DNA from: CAYMND01 sp964465065
Lineage (GTDB): Bacteria > Acidobacteriota > Aminicenantia > UBA2199
Assembly: GCA_964465065.1 (NCBI GenBank)
Contig: CAYXHZ010000108.1
Location: 1-5,536 of the forward strand
Direction: 5' to 3'
Length of the DNA: 5,536 nucleotides
Below are positions 1-5,402 of the stretch, piece after piece. The translations under genes were made by a program, and so were the position numbers. The notes under the pieces were generated by a model that worked only from the letters and a program-made list of their open reading frames with translations, was not told the DNA's origin and made no database searches. Numbering within the stretch: position 1 is the stretch's first letter; each line of letters begins with the position of its first letter.

Positions 1-1420
1 GGAACAGTTCGGGAACGAAAGGGCGGGGCTCTTTTCCCGGGCCTTTCTGACCCAGGTACTTCCCCTGGTAAACGGGGAAATTCCGCGGTTGGTCCTTTGC
101 TCCGCTTTGGATCAGCAACTCAGCGATGTCAGGGTTCCCCCCGGCCCGGGCGAAATGCAGCGGCGTGCCGCCGTCCAGGCTGAGGGCCTCGATCCGCGCC
201 CCTTTGCGGATCAGCAGATCGGCCGCTTCCCGCCTGCCGGTGATGGCGGCGAGGTGCAGCGGGGTCAGACCGCCGGTCTTGGGTGCATTGATGTCCAGAC
301 CGCAGGCGATCAGGTGTTCCATGATATCCGTTTTGTTGAATACGACAGCGAAATGCAGGTAGTTCTCTTTGTATATCGTGGCATGGCGGATATCGGCACC
401 GGCTTCATGGAGCCGTTTGACCATCGTCAGGTTGCCGTTCTGGATGGCAAAGGCCATAGACGTATAGCCGTAGTAGCCTTCCATGATGACGGCGTCTACC
501 GGGGCTTTTACGGACAGCAGCAGGTTGACCATCTCCATATTGTCATTCTGCGCCGCCCGGTGCAGGGGACTAAAGCCGTAGCGGTCCGTCGCCGACGGGT
601 CGGCTCCTTGGTTCAGCAGCAATTTTACCGCTTGAGGCTGATCGGTGCGGATGGCGGTCAGCAGCGCCGTTTCGCCCCGCGCATTCTTAGCCTTCAGCAG
701 CATGGGATGACTGGCGATCATGATCCGGACACGGTCGAGCGCCTTTTCCTCGAGAGCGGTGAAGAGTTCGTCGCCGAGGGTTTGGGCTGTCCTCGCCTGC
801 GCCGGGCTTTCTCTTTGCCGGAGTTCGACCGCAACGGCCGCGCAGATCGCTTTCACCGGGGCGCTCATGTAACCGTCCCCGGGAGGGGGTCCGCCGCCGC
901 GGGGTCCCAGGATGATACCGTCTCTGACTTTTTTTACTTCGGCCGGGAACAGCTCGGGCCCCGGGGGAAAGTCCACCAGCCCGGCGGCCTTGACCACAAA
1001 GTTGCCGGTGCAGAAGGAGGCGATTACCAGACCCCGGGCGTGGGCGTCGCGCACGAACTGCAGCACGGCCGGGTTCTCGTTGAACTTGCGGAACTGCGGC
1101 CCGCTGGGGATGATCAGGGCATCGTATCTGGCGAAGTCCGTGAATCTGGAAATCAGGATGTCGGTTTTCAGGAGCACCTTGCGTTCCTTCTTGTAGCAGC
1201 CGCGGTATTCGGCGTCCGGTCCGATTTTCTGGAATTCCCAGCCAAGCACTGTCAGCTCTTTTTCCAGATCGAACCAGGCGTCGCCGAACCACTCGCCGAG
1301 GAGCACGAGAACCTTTGCACAACGGATTTCCTCTGTATTATCTTTTCGGGGTTGTTGCTCCGCTGGAGATGTGGTCCGGAGAGATATCATAACAATGAAA
1401 ACCAGCGTTAACCAACGCAT
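1..1420 (-). CDS. Exported DJ-1/PfpI-like, ankyrin-repeat, PD40-type fusion protein (C-terminus cut by window edge)
   Basis: The frame is open for 473 codons from ATG 1420 and runs off the left edge, so the C-terminus is missing. AGGAGG at 1427-1432, 6 nt upstream, fixes the start. Residues 1-20 resemble a signal peptide (hydrophobic 3-13, possible cleavage after SPA20). Residues 34-200 resemble a DJ-1/PfpI domain: first strand AKVLVLLGEWF (E43 as possible acidic partner), YDALIIPSGP near 99-108, and a nucleophile elbow ASFCTGN with C137. The histidine that often follows this cysteine is T138 here, so activity is uncertain. After a helical linker come about six ankyrin repeats (roughly 247-443), clearest at TPLHLAAITGRREAADLLI (386-404) and TPLHFARAGGNPDIAELLI (419-437). 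Residues 455-473 (YLGQKGPGKEPRPFVPELF) match the PD40 entry motif of the gene at 1890-2957, so a beta-propeller probably follows. The role is unknown. An exported thiol enzyme or ligand sensor on a binding scaffold is inference. Confidence 0.85.
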   Translation of the reverse strand, partial: MRWLTLVFIVMISLRTTSPAEQQPRKDNTEEIRCAKVLVLLGEWFGDAWFDLEKELTVLGWEFQKIGPDAEYRGCYKKERKVLLKTDILISRFTDFARYDALIIPSGPQFRKFNENPAVLQFVRDAHARGLVIASFCTGNFVVKAAGLVDFPPGPELFPAEVKKVRDGIILGPRGGGPPPGDGYMSAPVKAICAAVAVELRQRESPAQARTAQTLGDELFTALEEKALDRVRIMIASHPMLLKAKNARGETALLTAIRTDQPQAVKLLLNQGADPSATDRYGFSPLHRAAQNDNMEMVNLLLSVKAPVDAVIMEGYYGYTSMAFAIQNGNLTMVKRLHEAGADIRHATIYKENYLHFAVVFNKTDIMEHLIACGLDINAPKTGGLTPLHLAAITGRREAADLLIRKGARIEALSLDGGTPLHFARAGGNPDIAELLIQSGAKDQPRNFPVYQGKYLGQKGPGKEPRPFVPELF

Positions 1421-1426
1421 GTCATT

Positions 1427-1432
1427 CCTCCT
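1427..1432 (-). promoter_or_regulatory. Strong ribosome binding site for the DJ-1/ankyrin fusion gene
   Basis: The minus strand reads AGGAGG, then 6 nt, then ATG at 1420. This near-perfect Shine-Dalgarno decides the start and argues that the minus strand, not the long open frame on the plus strand, is the coding strand here. Confidence 0.8.
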
Positions 1433-1522
1433 CGAGGATCTTATATCTTTGAATTGGCCTTTACCGGATTAACAGGTGCGGTGTTGTTTCTTTTTCAAGA
1501 AAAGGGTTAATCATGATGACAA

Positions 1523-1876
1523 TCATTTTCTGCCGGCGCTGCAAAAAAGCTCATCCATCACCTCCAGGGCGAAACGACCGTTGACCACGGCCGGACCGAT
1601 ACCCATCTCGAAAGCCACTTCCACGGCTTCCAGGATCTCGTGCTCGGTGGCGCCGTCCTTGACCGCCTCGCCGATGTGCCACTGCATGCAGGACTCGCAA
1701 TTGTTGACCACACTGATTCCGATGGCGATCAGTTCCTTGGTCTTCTTGGGCAGGGCTCCATCCTGAAAGGTGACTTCCTCCAGGGCTTGAATGGCCTTGA
1801 AGACCCTGGAGTTGTACTTGATCAGCTTTCCGTTGGCCCACTTGCGCTGCTTGATCAGGCTGTCGCTTTTTTTCAT
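1523..1876 (-). CDS. AhpD-like / carboxymuconolactone decarboxylase-fold protein
   Basis: This 117-residue protein has no signal peptide, so it is probably cytoplasmic. Residues about 25-112 fit the all-helical AhpD/CMD fold. The diagnostic segment is KELIAIGISVVNNCESCMQWH with E48, C60, C63 and H67. The spacings (E to C 12, C to C 3, C to H 4) equal those of the catalytic Glu-Cys-Cys-His set known in mycobacterial AhpD. Thiol-dependent peroxidase or disulfide-relay chemistry is therefore more likely than true carboxymuconolactone decarboxylation, which does not use the CxxC pair. The length is typical of single-domain members. The start is ATG 1876 with AAGGAG at 1887-1892. That site overlaps the TAA stop (1890-1892) of the upstream PD40 gene, leaving 13 nt between the genes, which implies one transcript and probable translational coupling. 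The physiological reductant and substrate cannot be read from the sequence. Confidence 0.92.
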   Translation of the reverse strand: MKKSDSLIKQRKWANGKLIKYNSRVFKAIQALEEVTFQDGALPKKTKELIAIGISVVNNCESCMQWHIGEAVKDGATEHEILEAVEVAFEMGIGPAVVNGRFALEVMDELFCSAGRK

Positions 1877-1889
1877 GAACTGATTCTCC

Positions 1890-2957
1890 TTATGGGACTG
1901 GGTTTTGTCTTTTCATGTTCTGTCTGAAACATTGAATGATCCGGGCGTCGACCCAGTAGATGTCCTCCAGCTCATTGCCGGGTTTTGTAGTCCATCGTTG
2001 CTTCTCCTCATAGTTTAATGGTGATTCGGAGTAGTGACGATAGCTGATTCTCCGTTTTGAGCAGAAAAACAAATATCTGCCGTCACGGGTGACAAAAGGG
2101 TGAATTTCATGGGCATAACTGTTGATCGCGTTGCCCAAGTTCACCGCATCATTCCAGGTGCCATCGTGGTTTCTGAAGCTGATGTACAGATCGTTGTCTC
2201 CCTGTCCACCTGGACGGGAAGATGAAAATATGAGGTAGCTTTCGTCGGGAGCGATAAACGGATCCATGTCGTAGTGTTCTGTGTTTATCGGGGTTCTCAG
2301 ATTTTCAGGCTTCTGGTATATGCCCTGAACCAGTCTGGAAACGTAAATATCTCCTTTACCCATTCCTTCCGGATAATTACTCGAGTAGAAATAGATGTTT
2401 CCATTCGCCGCGACAGAGGGACAGTCCGCGGAGAAATCATCGGAGGCCAGTGGGGCGCCGATTCTCTGCAAAGGGCCCCAAGCACCATTTTTACGCTCGA
2501 CCCTGAACAGATCCCAGTTCCCCTTGGGCGGGCCCGTTCCGCTATGCGGGATACCGGCACAGAGGTACATCCAGTGTCCGTCGGGGGATAGCTGGCATTC
2601 GGAACTGTACATACCAGAAAAGGCTGCGACTTTGGGAATCGTCCAGACACCGCCTTCTTCCTTCATGAACAGGATTACACTGTGAGGCAGTCCGCCCATG
2701 GTATAGTAGACTTCTTTTGCATCGAGGGAAAAGGAAATGCAGATTTCCGGATTCGATGTGGAAATGATGCCGGGTGCAAAGATTTCCGGGGTCATCCCCG
2801 GAGGTTTCTGACCGAGGTACGGGCCGGAGAGCTTCGTCATCGCCTCGAACTGAGATGCGATTGGCAGAAAAAGAACGACCACCAGGAATATCTGGAATAT
2901 AAAGAGGCGGTTTGTTTTGTTTATTGTCGGTTCAGTGTCCTTGTCCGTTTCTATCAT
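1890..2957 (-). CDS. Membrane-anchored PD40/TolB-like beta-propeller protein
   Basis: This is a 355-residue protein from ATG 2957. A TTG in frame at 2981 would add 8 residues but has no ribosome binding site; ATG 2957 has a purine-rich GGTGGAAAAG just before it. Numbered from the ATG, a single hydrophobic segment near 18-35 (LFIFQIFLVVVLFLPIAS) is a signal anchor or signal peptide, placing the rest in the periplasm. The motif YLGQKPPGMTPEIFAPG (47-63) opens the propeller. PD40-type blades follow, for example CQLSPDGHWMYL, PSVAANGNIYFYSS, PFIAPDESYLIFSSSRPGG and PFVTRDGRYLFFCSKR, each a beta strand with a polar turn. The C-terminal DIYWVDARII is, from memory, typical of this family. Such propellers usually bind proteins or glycans and are not enzymes; the ligand here is unknown. 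The gene overlaps the tail of the esterase remnant upstream and is followed 13 nt later by the AhpD-fold gene. Confidence 0.88.
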   Translation of the reverse strand: MIETDKDTEPTINKTNRLFIFQIFLVVVLFLPIASQFEAMTKLSGPYLGQKPPGMTPEIFAPGIISTSNPEICISFSLDAKEVYYTMGGLPHSVILFMKEEGGVWTIPKVAAFSGMYSSECQLSPDGHWMYLCAGIPHSGTGPPKGNWDLFRVERKNGAWGPLQRIGAPLASDDFSADCPSVAANGNIYFYSSNYPEGMGKGDIYVSRLVQGIYQKPENLRTPINTEHYDMDPFIAPDESYLIFSSSRPGGQGDNDLYISFRNHDGTWNDAVNLGNAINSYAHEIHPFVTRDGRYLFFCSKRRISYRHYSESPLNYEEKQRWTTKPGNELEDIYWVDARIIQCFRQNMKRQNPVP

Positions 2958-3463
2958 CTTTTCCACCGGTTGTTTTTCCAAGAACGAAATCGAGAATTCT
3001 GGCTGCCAGTCGGTCGTTCTGTTCCGGTAGTTTCATGATCATCGTCCAGTGGTTGCGGTTGGCGGGAGGAGAATCCTGGCGGGCATGATAGCAGGAAGCG
3101 GCGACATCGATTATTGGGGTAGTCATGGCATTGGGAATGCCGCGTTCTTCCCTGATGACCGTCATCTTTCTTGCCCCGTTGCAGACTGCCACCGTAAAAC
3201 CGGATTATTGTGGGAAATTTTTCACGTTTTTCCGGCAGGTACAGGTCGAGATTGCAGCGTTCCCGCTCGTAATCGTCAAGCGGCAATTCCTTTTTATATG
3301 CGATGTCTGCGGTATAGCTGGTCGAACAGACTAGATCGTGACATAGTGTCGACCGGCTGTGGCCGATTCCCGGAATCATCGTGGCGGCCATGGCCTCGAC
3401 CGATGCCAGGACCATAAGAATAAAGATGAACTGGTTTCTTTCCGACAAGTCTGATCCTTGCAT
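2932..3463 (-). pseudogene. Decayed alpha/beta-hydrolase (esterase-like) gene with internal deletions and a frame change
   Basis: Two minus-strand frames carry pieces of one esterase. From ATG 3463, the first frame gives a hydrophobic N-terminus (about residues 11-29) and then CNLDLYLPEKREKFPTIIRF-YGGS. This is the strand leading to the oxyanion loop, with Y-G-G-S where H-G-G-G/S is usual. The match stops near 3161 at GKKDD. A second frame takes over at 3162 with TVIREERGIP..TTPIIDVAASCYHARQDSPP, which resembles the region well after the nucleophile in such esterases. Near 3030 it jumps to RNHWTMIMK and ILDFVLG, typical of the histidine region and last helix, and ends at TGA 2932-2934. The nucleophile elbow (G-x-S-x-G) is absent, so about a hundred residues are missing at the first junction and a few tens at the second, judged from memory of the family. 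No ribosome binding site is evident. It is probably inactive, though it may still carry the transcript into the PD40 gene, which it overlaps by 26 bp. Confidence 0.72.
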
Positions 3464-3498
3464 ATCTAATGGTACGACTCTGCCGGGGGGCAGGGATG

Positions 3499-3538
3499 AA
3501 AAAAACCTCTGAATCTCCCGATTCGGCTTTGAATGAGG
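3499..3538 (-). terminator. Probable intrinsic terminator of the nitroreductase gene
   Basis: On the minus strand, the stem GAATC-GGGA-GATTC (3524 down to 3511) lies inside outer arms CCTC/GAGG (3538-3535 and 3509-3506) and is followed directly by seven T (3505-3499). It lies about 50 bp after the nitroreductase stop and before the esterase remnant. The stem is short and the outer arms are separated by a bulge, so strength is uncertain. Confidence 0.45.
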
Positions 3539-3584
3539 CGTTGCCGATCCGTTTGAGCAGGCTCACGAAAAATGGACGGTCGGG

Positions 3585-4142
3585 TCAGCGGATCCGGTGA
3601 TGGTAGCGCGGGTACTTGCGGACCGGCGGCTCCGGTTTGAGCTCGCGCTGGCCGTAGCCCAGCGACAGTCCGTAGTGGACCTCGTAGCCTTCGGGGATGC
3701 CCAGACGGCGGTACTTGTCCTCGGCGGTGAAGTAGAAACGGGTGAAGCCGATCCAGCACGAGGCCAGGCCCAGACTCTCGGCGGCCAGCATCATGTTCTG
3801 GATGGCGGCGCTGACATCGGGCACGGCGGAGACGGCGTCCTTACGGGCGCAGACCAGCAGCACCGTCGGCGCGTTGTAGTAGATGTTGTACTGAGCCACC
3901 CGGCCGGCGTTGGCGATCCATTCCACGGGCATTTTCTGCATCTCGGCCTTGCTGCCCTCGCTCATCTCCTGAATCAGCGCCGCATCCTGCACCACCACGA
4001 AGTACCAGGACTGGTCGTTGTGCCCGCTGGGCGCCTGCAGACCGGCCTCCAGGATGAGGTCCAGGTCGACATCGGCGATCTGGTCGGTCAGGAACTGGCG
4101 GCAGCTGCGCCGTCCGGCGATGGCCTCGAGCACTGGGTTCAT
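3585..4142 (-). CDS. Nitroreductase-family FMN-dependent oxidoreductase
   Basis: This 185-residue protein starts at ATG 4142, with GGAGG at 4148-4152 five nt upstream. The frame stays open about 110 codons further upstream, but that stretch has no family similarity and crosses the intergenic region. Family signs, in order: RRSCRQF (11-17), the arginine-rich FMN-phosphate site; APSGHNDQSW (37-46), matching the A-P-S-x-x-N-x-Q-P-W flavin motif with S in place of the usual P; LGLASCWIG (124-132) in the dimer/flavin-binding core; and LGIPEGYEVHYGLSLGY (147-163), the typical C-terminal strand region. Length fits the small single-domain class. Members use NAD(P)H and FMN to reduce nitro compounds, quinones or other electron acceptors; the natural substrate here is not evident. 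There is no signal peptide, so it should be cytoplasmic. The gene stands alone, divergent from the lipoprotein gene. Confidence 0.93.
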   Translation of the reverse strand: MNPVLEAIAGRRSCRQFLTDQIADVDLDLILEAGLQAPSGHNDQSWYFVVVQDAALIQEMSEGSKAEMQKMPVEWIANAGRVAQYNIYYNAPTVLLVCARKDAVSAVPDVSAAIQNMMLAAESLGLASCWIGFTRFYFTAEDKYRRLGIPEGYEVHYGLSLGYGQRELKPEPPVRKYPRYHHRIR

Positions 4143-4162
4143 GTTGTCCTCCAAAGATGGCC

Positions 4163-4191
4163 ATGATACGGGAATACACTCGGGAAAGCAA
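4163..4191 (-). promoter_or_regulatory. Candidate sigma70-type promoter for the nitroreductase gene
   Basis: On the minus strand, TTGCTT (4191-4186) is followed by a 17-nt spacer and TATCAT (4168-4163). The -10 matches the consensus at 5 of 6 positions; the -35 matches only at TTG. Transcription would start near 4156, giving a short leader just ahead of the ribosome binding site at 4148-4152. Confidence 0.45.
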
Positions 4192-4208
4192 GCGGGGGTC
4201 CGGCAGGT

Positions 4209-4226
4209 CCGGAATCGTGATTCCGG
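4209..4226. promoter_or_regulatory. Perfect palindrome in divergent intergenic region, candidate operator
   Basis: CCGGAATC-GT-GATTCCGG is a perfect inverted repeat with 8-bp arms and a 2-bp centre. It lies between two divergent genes, 17 bp upstream of the candidate -35 of the nitroreductase promoter. On the other side it is 23 bp upstream of TATGCT (4250-4255), a possible -10 for the lipoprotein gene with only a poor -35 (TCGAGG at 4227-4232). Size and position suit a dimeric regulator. No T-run follows on either strand, so a terminator is unlikely. No regulator gene is visible in the window. Confidence 0.45.
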
Positions 4227-4299
4227 TCGAGGCGCTCGGGGAAAGCCGCTATGCTGGGGGCATGACGATACGGCAAACAAACGTTTCAGGAGGACAAAA

Positions 4300-4722
4300 A
4301 TGAAACTGAACTCAATGTTGGCTCTGACACTGGTACTGATTGCGGCCCTTGCCTGCGGCGGCGGGGCATCGGGTCCCAAGGCGGCTCTGGACAAGATGGC
4401 CGGCATCACCGAGGCTCTGGTGGCCGCTCTGGACAAGGCGGACAGCCCGGCCACGGTGGCCGCCGCCTTCAACGGCTACAGCGATTCCATGGAAAAGCTG
4501 ATCCCGGAACTCAAGGCGCTCATGCAGAGCCATCCGGAACTGAAAGGCAAGATCGGCGTCAAGGGCGATGTCCCGGCCGAATACAAGCAGCCCATGGATC
4601 GGATCGTCAAGGCCGGCGAGAAGATGTTCGACCTCATGAACAAGCTCGCTCCGCACTTGAGCGATGAAGCGGTCCAGAAGGCGCAGCAGCGCTTCAGCGA
4701 AGTGATGGCCAAAATGGAGTAA
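4300..4722 (+). CDS. Small exported helical protein, probable lipoprotein, function unknown
   Basis: This 140-residue protein starts at ATG 4300 with AGGAGG at 4288-4293, spaced 6 nt. An in-frame ATG further upstream (4018) lies inside the opposite-strand nitroreductase gene and is not credible. Residues 1-18 form a signal peptide (MKLNSMLALTLVLIAALA) ending at C19. The lipobox is A-L-A-C, with alanine rather than the usual leucine at -3, so lipidation is probable but not certain. G20 at +2, rather than D, would favour the outer membrane if the Lol rules apply. The mature part is rich in Ala, Lys, Glu and Met and looks almost wholly helical, with amphipathic stretches near 25-47, 60-77 and 97-139 and a short Gly/Pro-containing break near 83-95. 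I do not recognise the family. It is followed by a terminator-like hairpin and so is probably monocistronic. Confidence 0.88.
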   Translation: MKLNSMLALTLVLIAALACGGGASGPKAALDKMAGITEALVAALDKADSPATVAAAFNGYSDSMEKLIPELKALMQSHPELKGKIGVKGDVPAEYKQPMDRIVKAGEKMFDLMNKLAPHLSDEAVQKAQQRFSEVMAKME

Positions 4723-4740
4723 AGCCGCGGCGGAGGATTG

Positions 4741-4774
4741 GAAAGGGGGCGGGCCGGCCGGTCCGCCGCTTTTC
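4741..4774 (+). terminator. GC-rich hairpin terminator after the lipoprotein gene
   Basis: The arms at 4741-4755 and 4760-4774 form a 15-pair stem with one G-G mismatch and two G-U pairs around a GGCC loop. The 3' arm ends GCTTTTC. An alternative outer pairing exists (GCGGCGGA 4727-4734 with TCCGCCGC 4762-4769, then TTTT). It lies 18 bp after the lipoprotein stop. The T-run is short and partly inside the stem, so it may also act as a 3'-end stabiliser. Confidence 0.6.
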
Positions 4775-4776
4775 CG

Positions 4777-4799
4777 TTTCATCGCTTAAGCGGGTGAAA
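4777..4799. promoter_or_regulatory. Dyad between the terminator and the next gene, candidate operator or leader hairpin
   Basis: The perfect palindrome CGCTTAAGCG (4783-4792) is flanked by TTTCA (4777-4781) and TGAAA (4795-4799), giving a nearly continuous inverted repeat broken by one asymmetric base. It ends 2 bp before the GGAGG of the next gene. It could be a protein-binding site or an RNA hairpin affecting translation; the sequence does not decide. Confidence 0.3.
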
Positions 4800-4812
4800 A
4801 GGGAGGACGGGC

Positions 4813-5385
4813 ATGGGTGAAAAAGCGTCACGGCCGCCGGTCGGGAAGGTGATGGCGCTGATCCTGCTGTTGGCGATGGGCCGGCTCGGTGCCCGCGAAC
4901 TCAGGATCGGCGGCACCGGCGTCAGTTTCGAAGTCCCGGATGAGTTCACGGCCCTGTCGCAGAGCCTGATCGACCGCAAATGGCCGCTCAGGAACGCGCC
5001 ACGCTTCGCGGTGGGCACGCCGACGGGCAGCACCACCATCGCCTACGATCTCAAGGATCAGGACATTTCCCGTCTCGATCCGGACGAGCTGAGAAAGAAG
5101 CTGGAAACGGTCTTCGAACGCATGGTTCCGGGCATCCGCTGGATCGACAGACGGGTCATCAACCGTGCCGGCCGCAAGTGGATCTTCTTCGAGATGAGTT
5201 CCCACGCCCTGGACACCGACATCCACAACCTCATATTGATCAGTCCCCTGGGCAGGCAGATGCTGGTCTTCAACTTCAATTCCACCCGGACCGAAATCGG
5301 CCGCTACCGCCCCCTGTTCATCCGCAGCATCCTGTCGATCCGCATTGACAAGGGGACTGTGGCATCCAGCCCGGCCATCCGCTGA
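4813..5385 (+). CDS. Exported protein of unknown function, possibly PsbP/DcrB-like fold
   Basis: This 190-residue protein starts at ATG 4813 with GGAGG at 4802-4806, spaced 6 nt. The N-terminus is a signal peptide: basic residues in 4-12, hydrophobic core VMALILLLAMG (13-23), possible cleavage after LGA27. No lipobox cysteine is present, so the mature protein should be soluble in the periplasm. The mature part begins with GTGVSFEVPDEFTALS (34-49) and later has GRKWIFFEMSSHA, an NLILISPLGRQMLVFNFNST stretch and a final helix RPLFIRSILSIRI. A short N-terminal strand with a V-P-x-x-F turn, an alternating beta core and a closing helix ending in S-I-x-I are reminiscent of PsbP/DcrB-like (DUF1795-type) periplasmic proteins. 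That assignment is a pattern guess. The gene lies 90 bp after the lipoprotein gene beyond the terminator-like hairpin, so it may have its own promoter, though no clear -35/-10 pair is seen. Confidence 0.85.
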   Translation: MGEKASRPPVGKVMALILLLAMGRLGARELRIGGTGVSFEVPDEFTALSQSLIDRKWPLRNAPRFAVGTPTGSTTIAYDLKDQDISRLDPDELRKKLETVFERMVPGIRWIDRRVINRAGRKWIFFEMSSHALDTDIHNLILISPLGRQMLVFNFNSTRTEIGRYRPLFIRSILSIRIDKGTVASSPAIR

Positions 5386-5402
5386 GGCTTCGGCAGGGAA
5401 CG

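Noticed and set aside
687..1322. 211-codon minus-strand frame inside the fusion gene
   Set aside because: It is arginine- and proline-rich, in a different frame from the recognised domains, and typical of a shadow in GC-rich coding DNA.
89..1411. Long open frame (440 codons) on the plus strand
   Set aside because: It lies antisense to the DJ-1/ankyrin gene, shows no recognisable domain, and has no ribosome binding site; the minus strand reads clear ankyrin repeats with a strong AGGAGG.
1469..1498. Possible minus-strand promoter TTGAAA-18-TGTTAA ahead of the fusion gene
   Set aside because: The -10 matches the consensus at only 3 of 6 positions and the spacer is 18; too weak to annotate. The gene may instead be read from the upstream PD40-AhpD transcript, since no terminator is visible in 1421-1522.
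3480..3493. Small inverted repeat CTGCC-GGGG-GGCAG
   Set aside because: Five-bp arms in GC-rich DNA with no T-run or clear promoter relation; could be chance.
3597..4166. 189-codon plus-strand frame antisense to the nitroreductase
   Set aside because: It mirrors the nitroreductase coding sequence, has no recognisable motif, and the opposite strand has strong family evidence.
4018..4299. Upstream extension of the lipoprotein frame to 4018
   Set aside because: It is antisense to the nitroreductase, while ATG 4300 has AGGAGG and begins a clear signal peptide.
4143..4472. N-terminal extension of the nitroreductase to 4472
   Set aside because: The extension crosses the intergenic region and the divergent lipoprotein gene, has no family similarity, and ATG 4142 has a good GGAGG and the expected family start.
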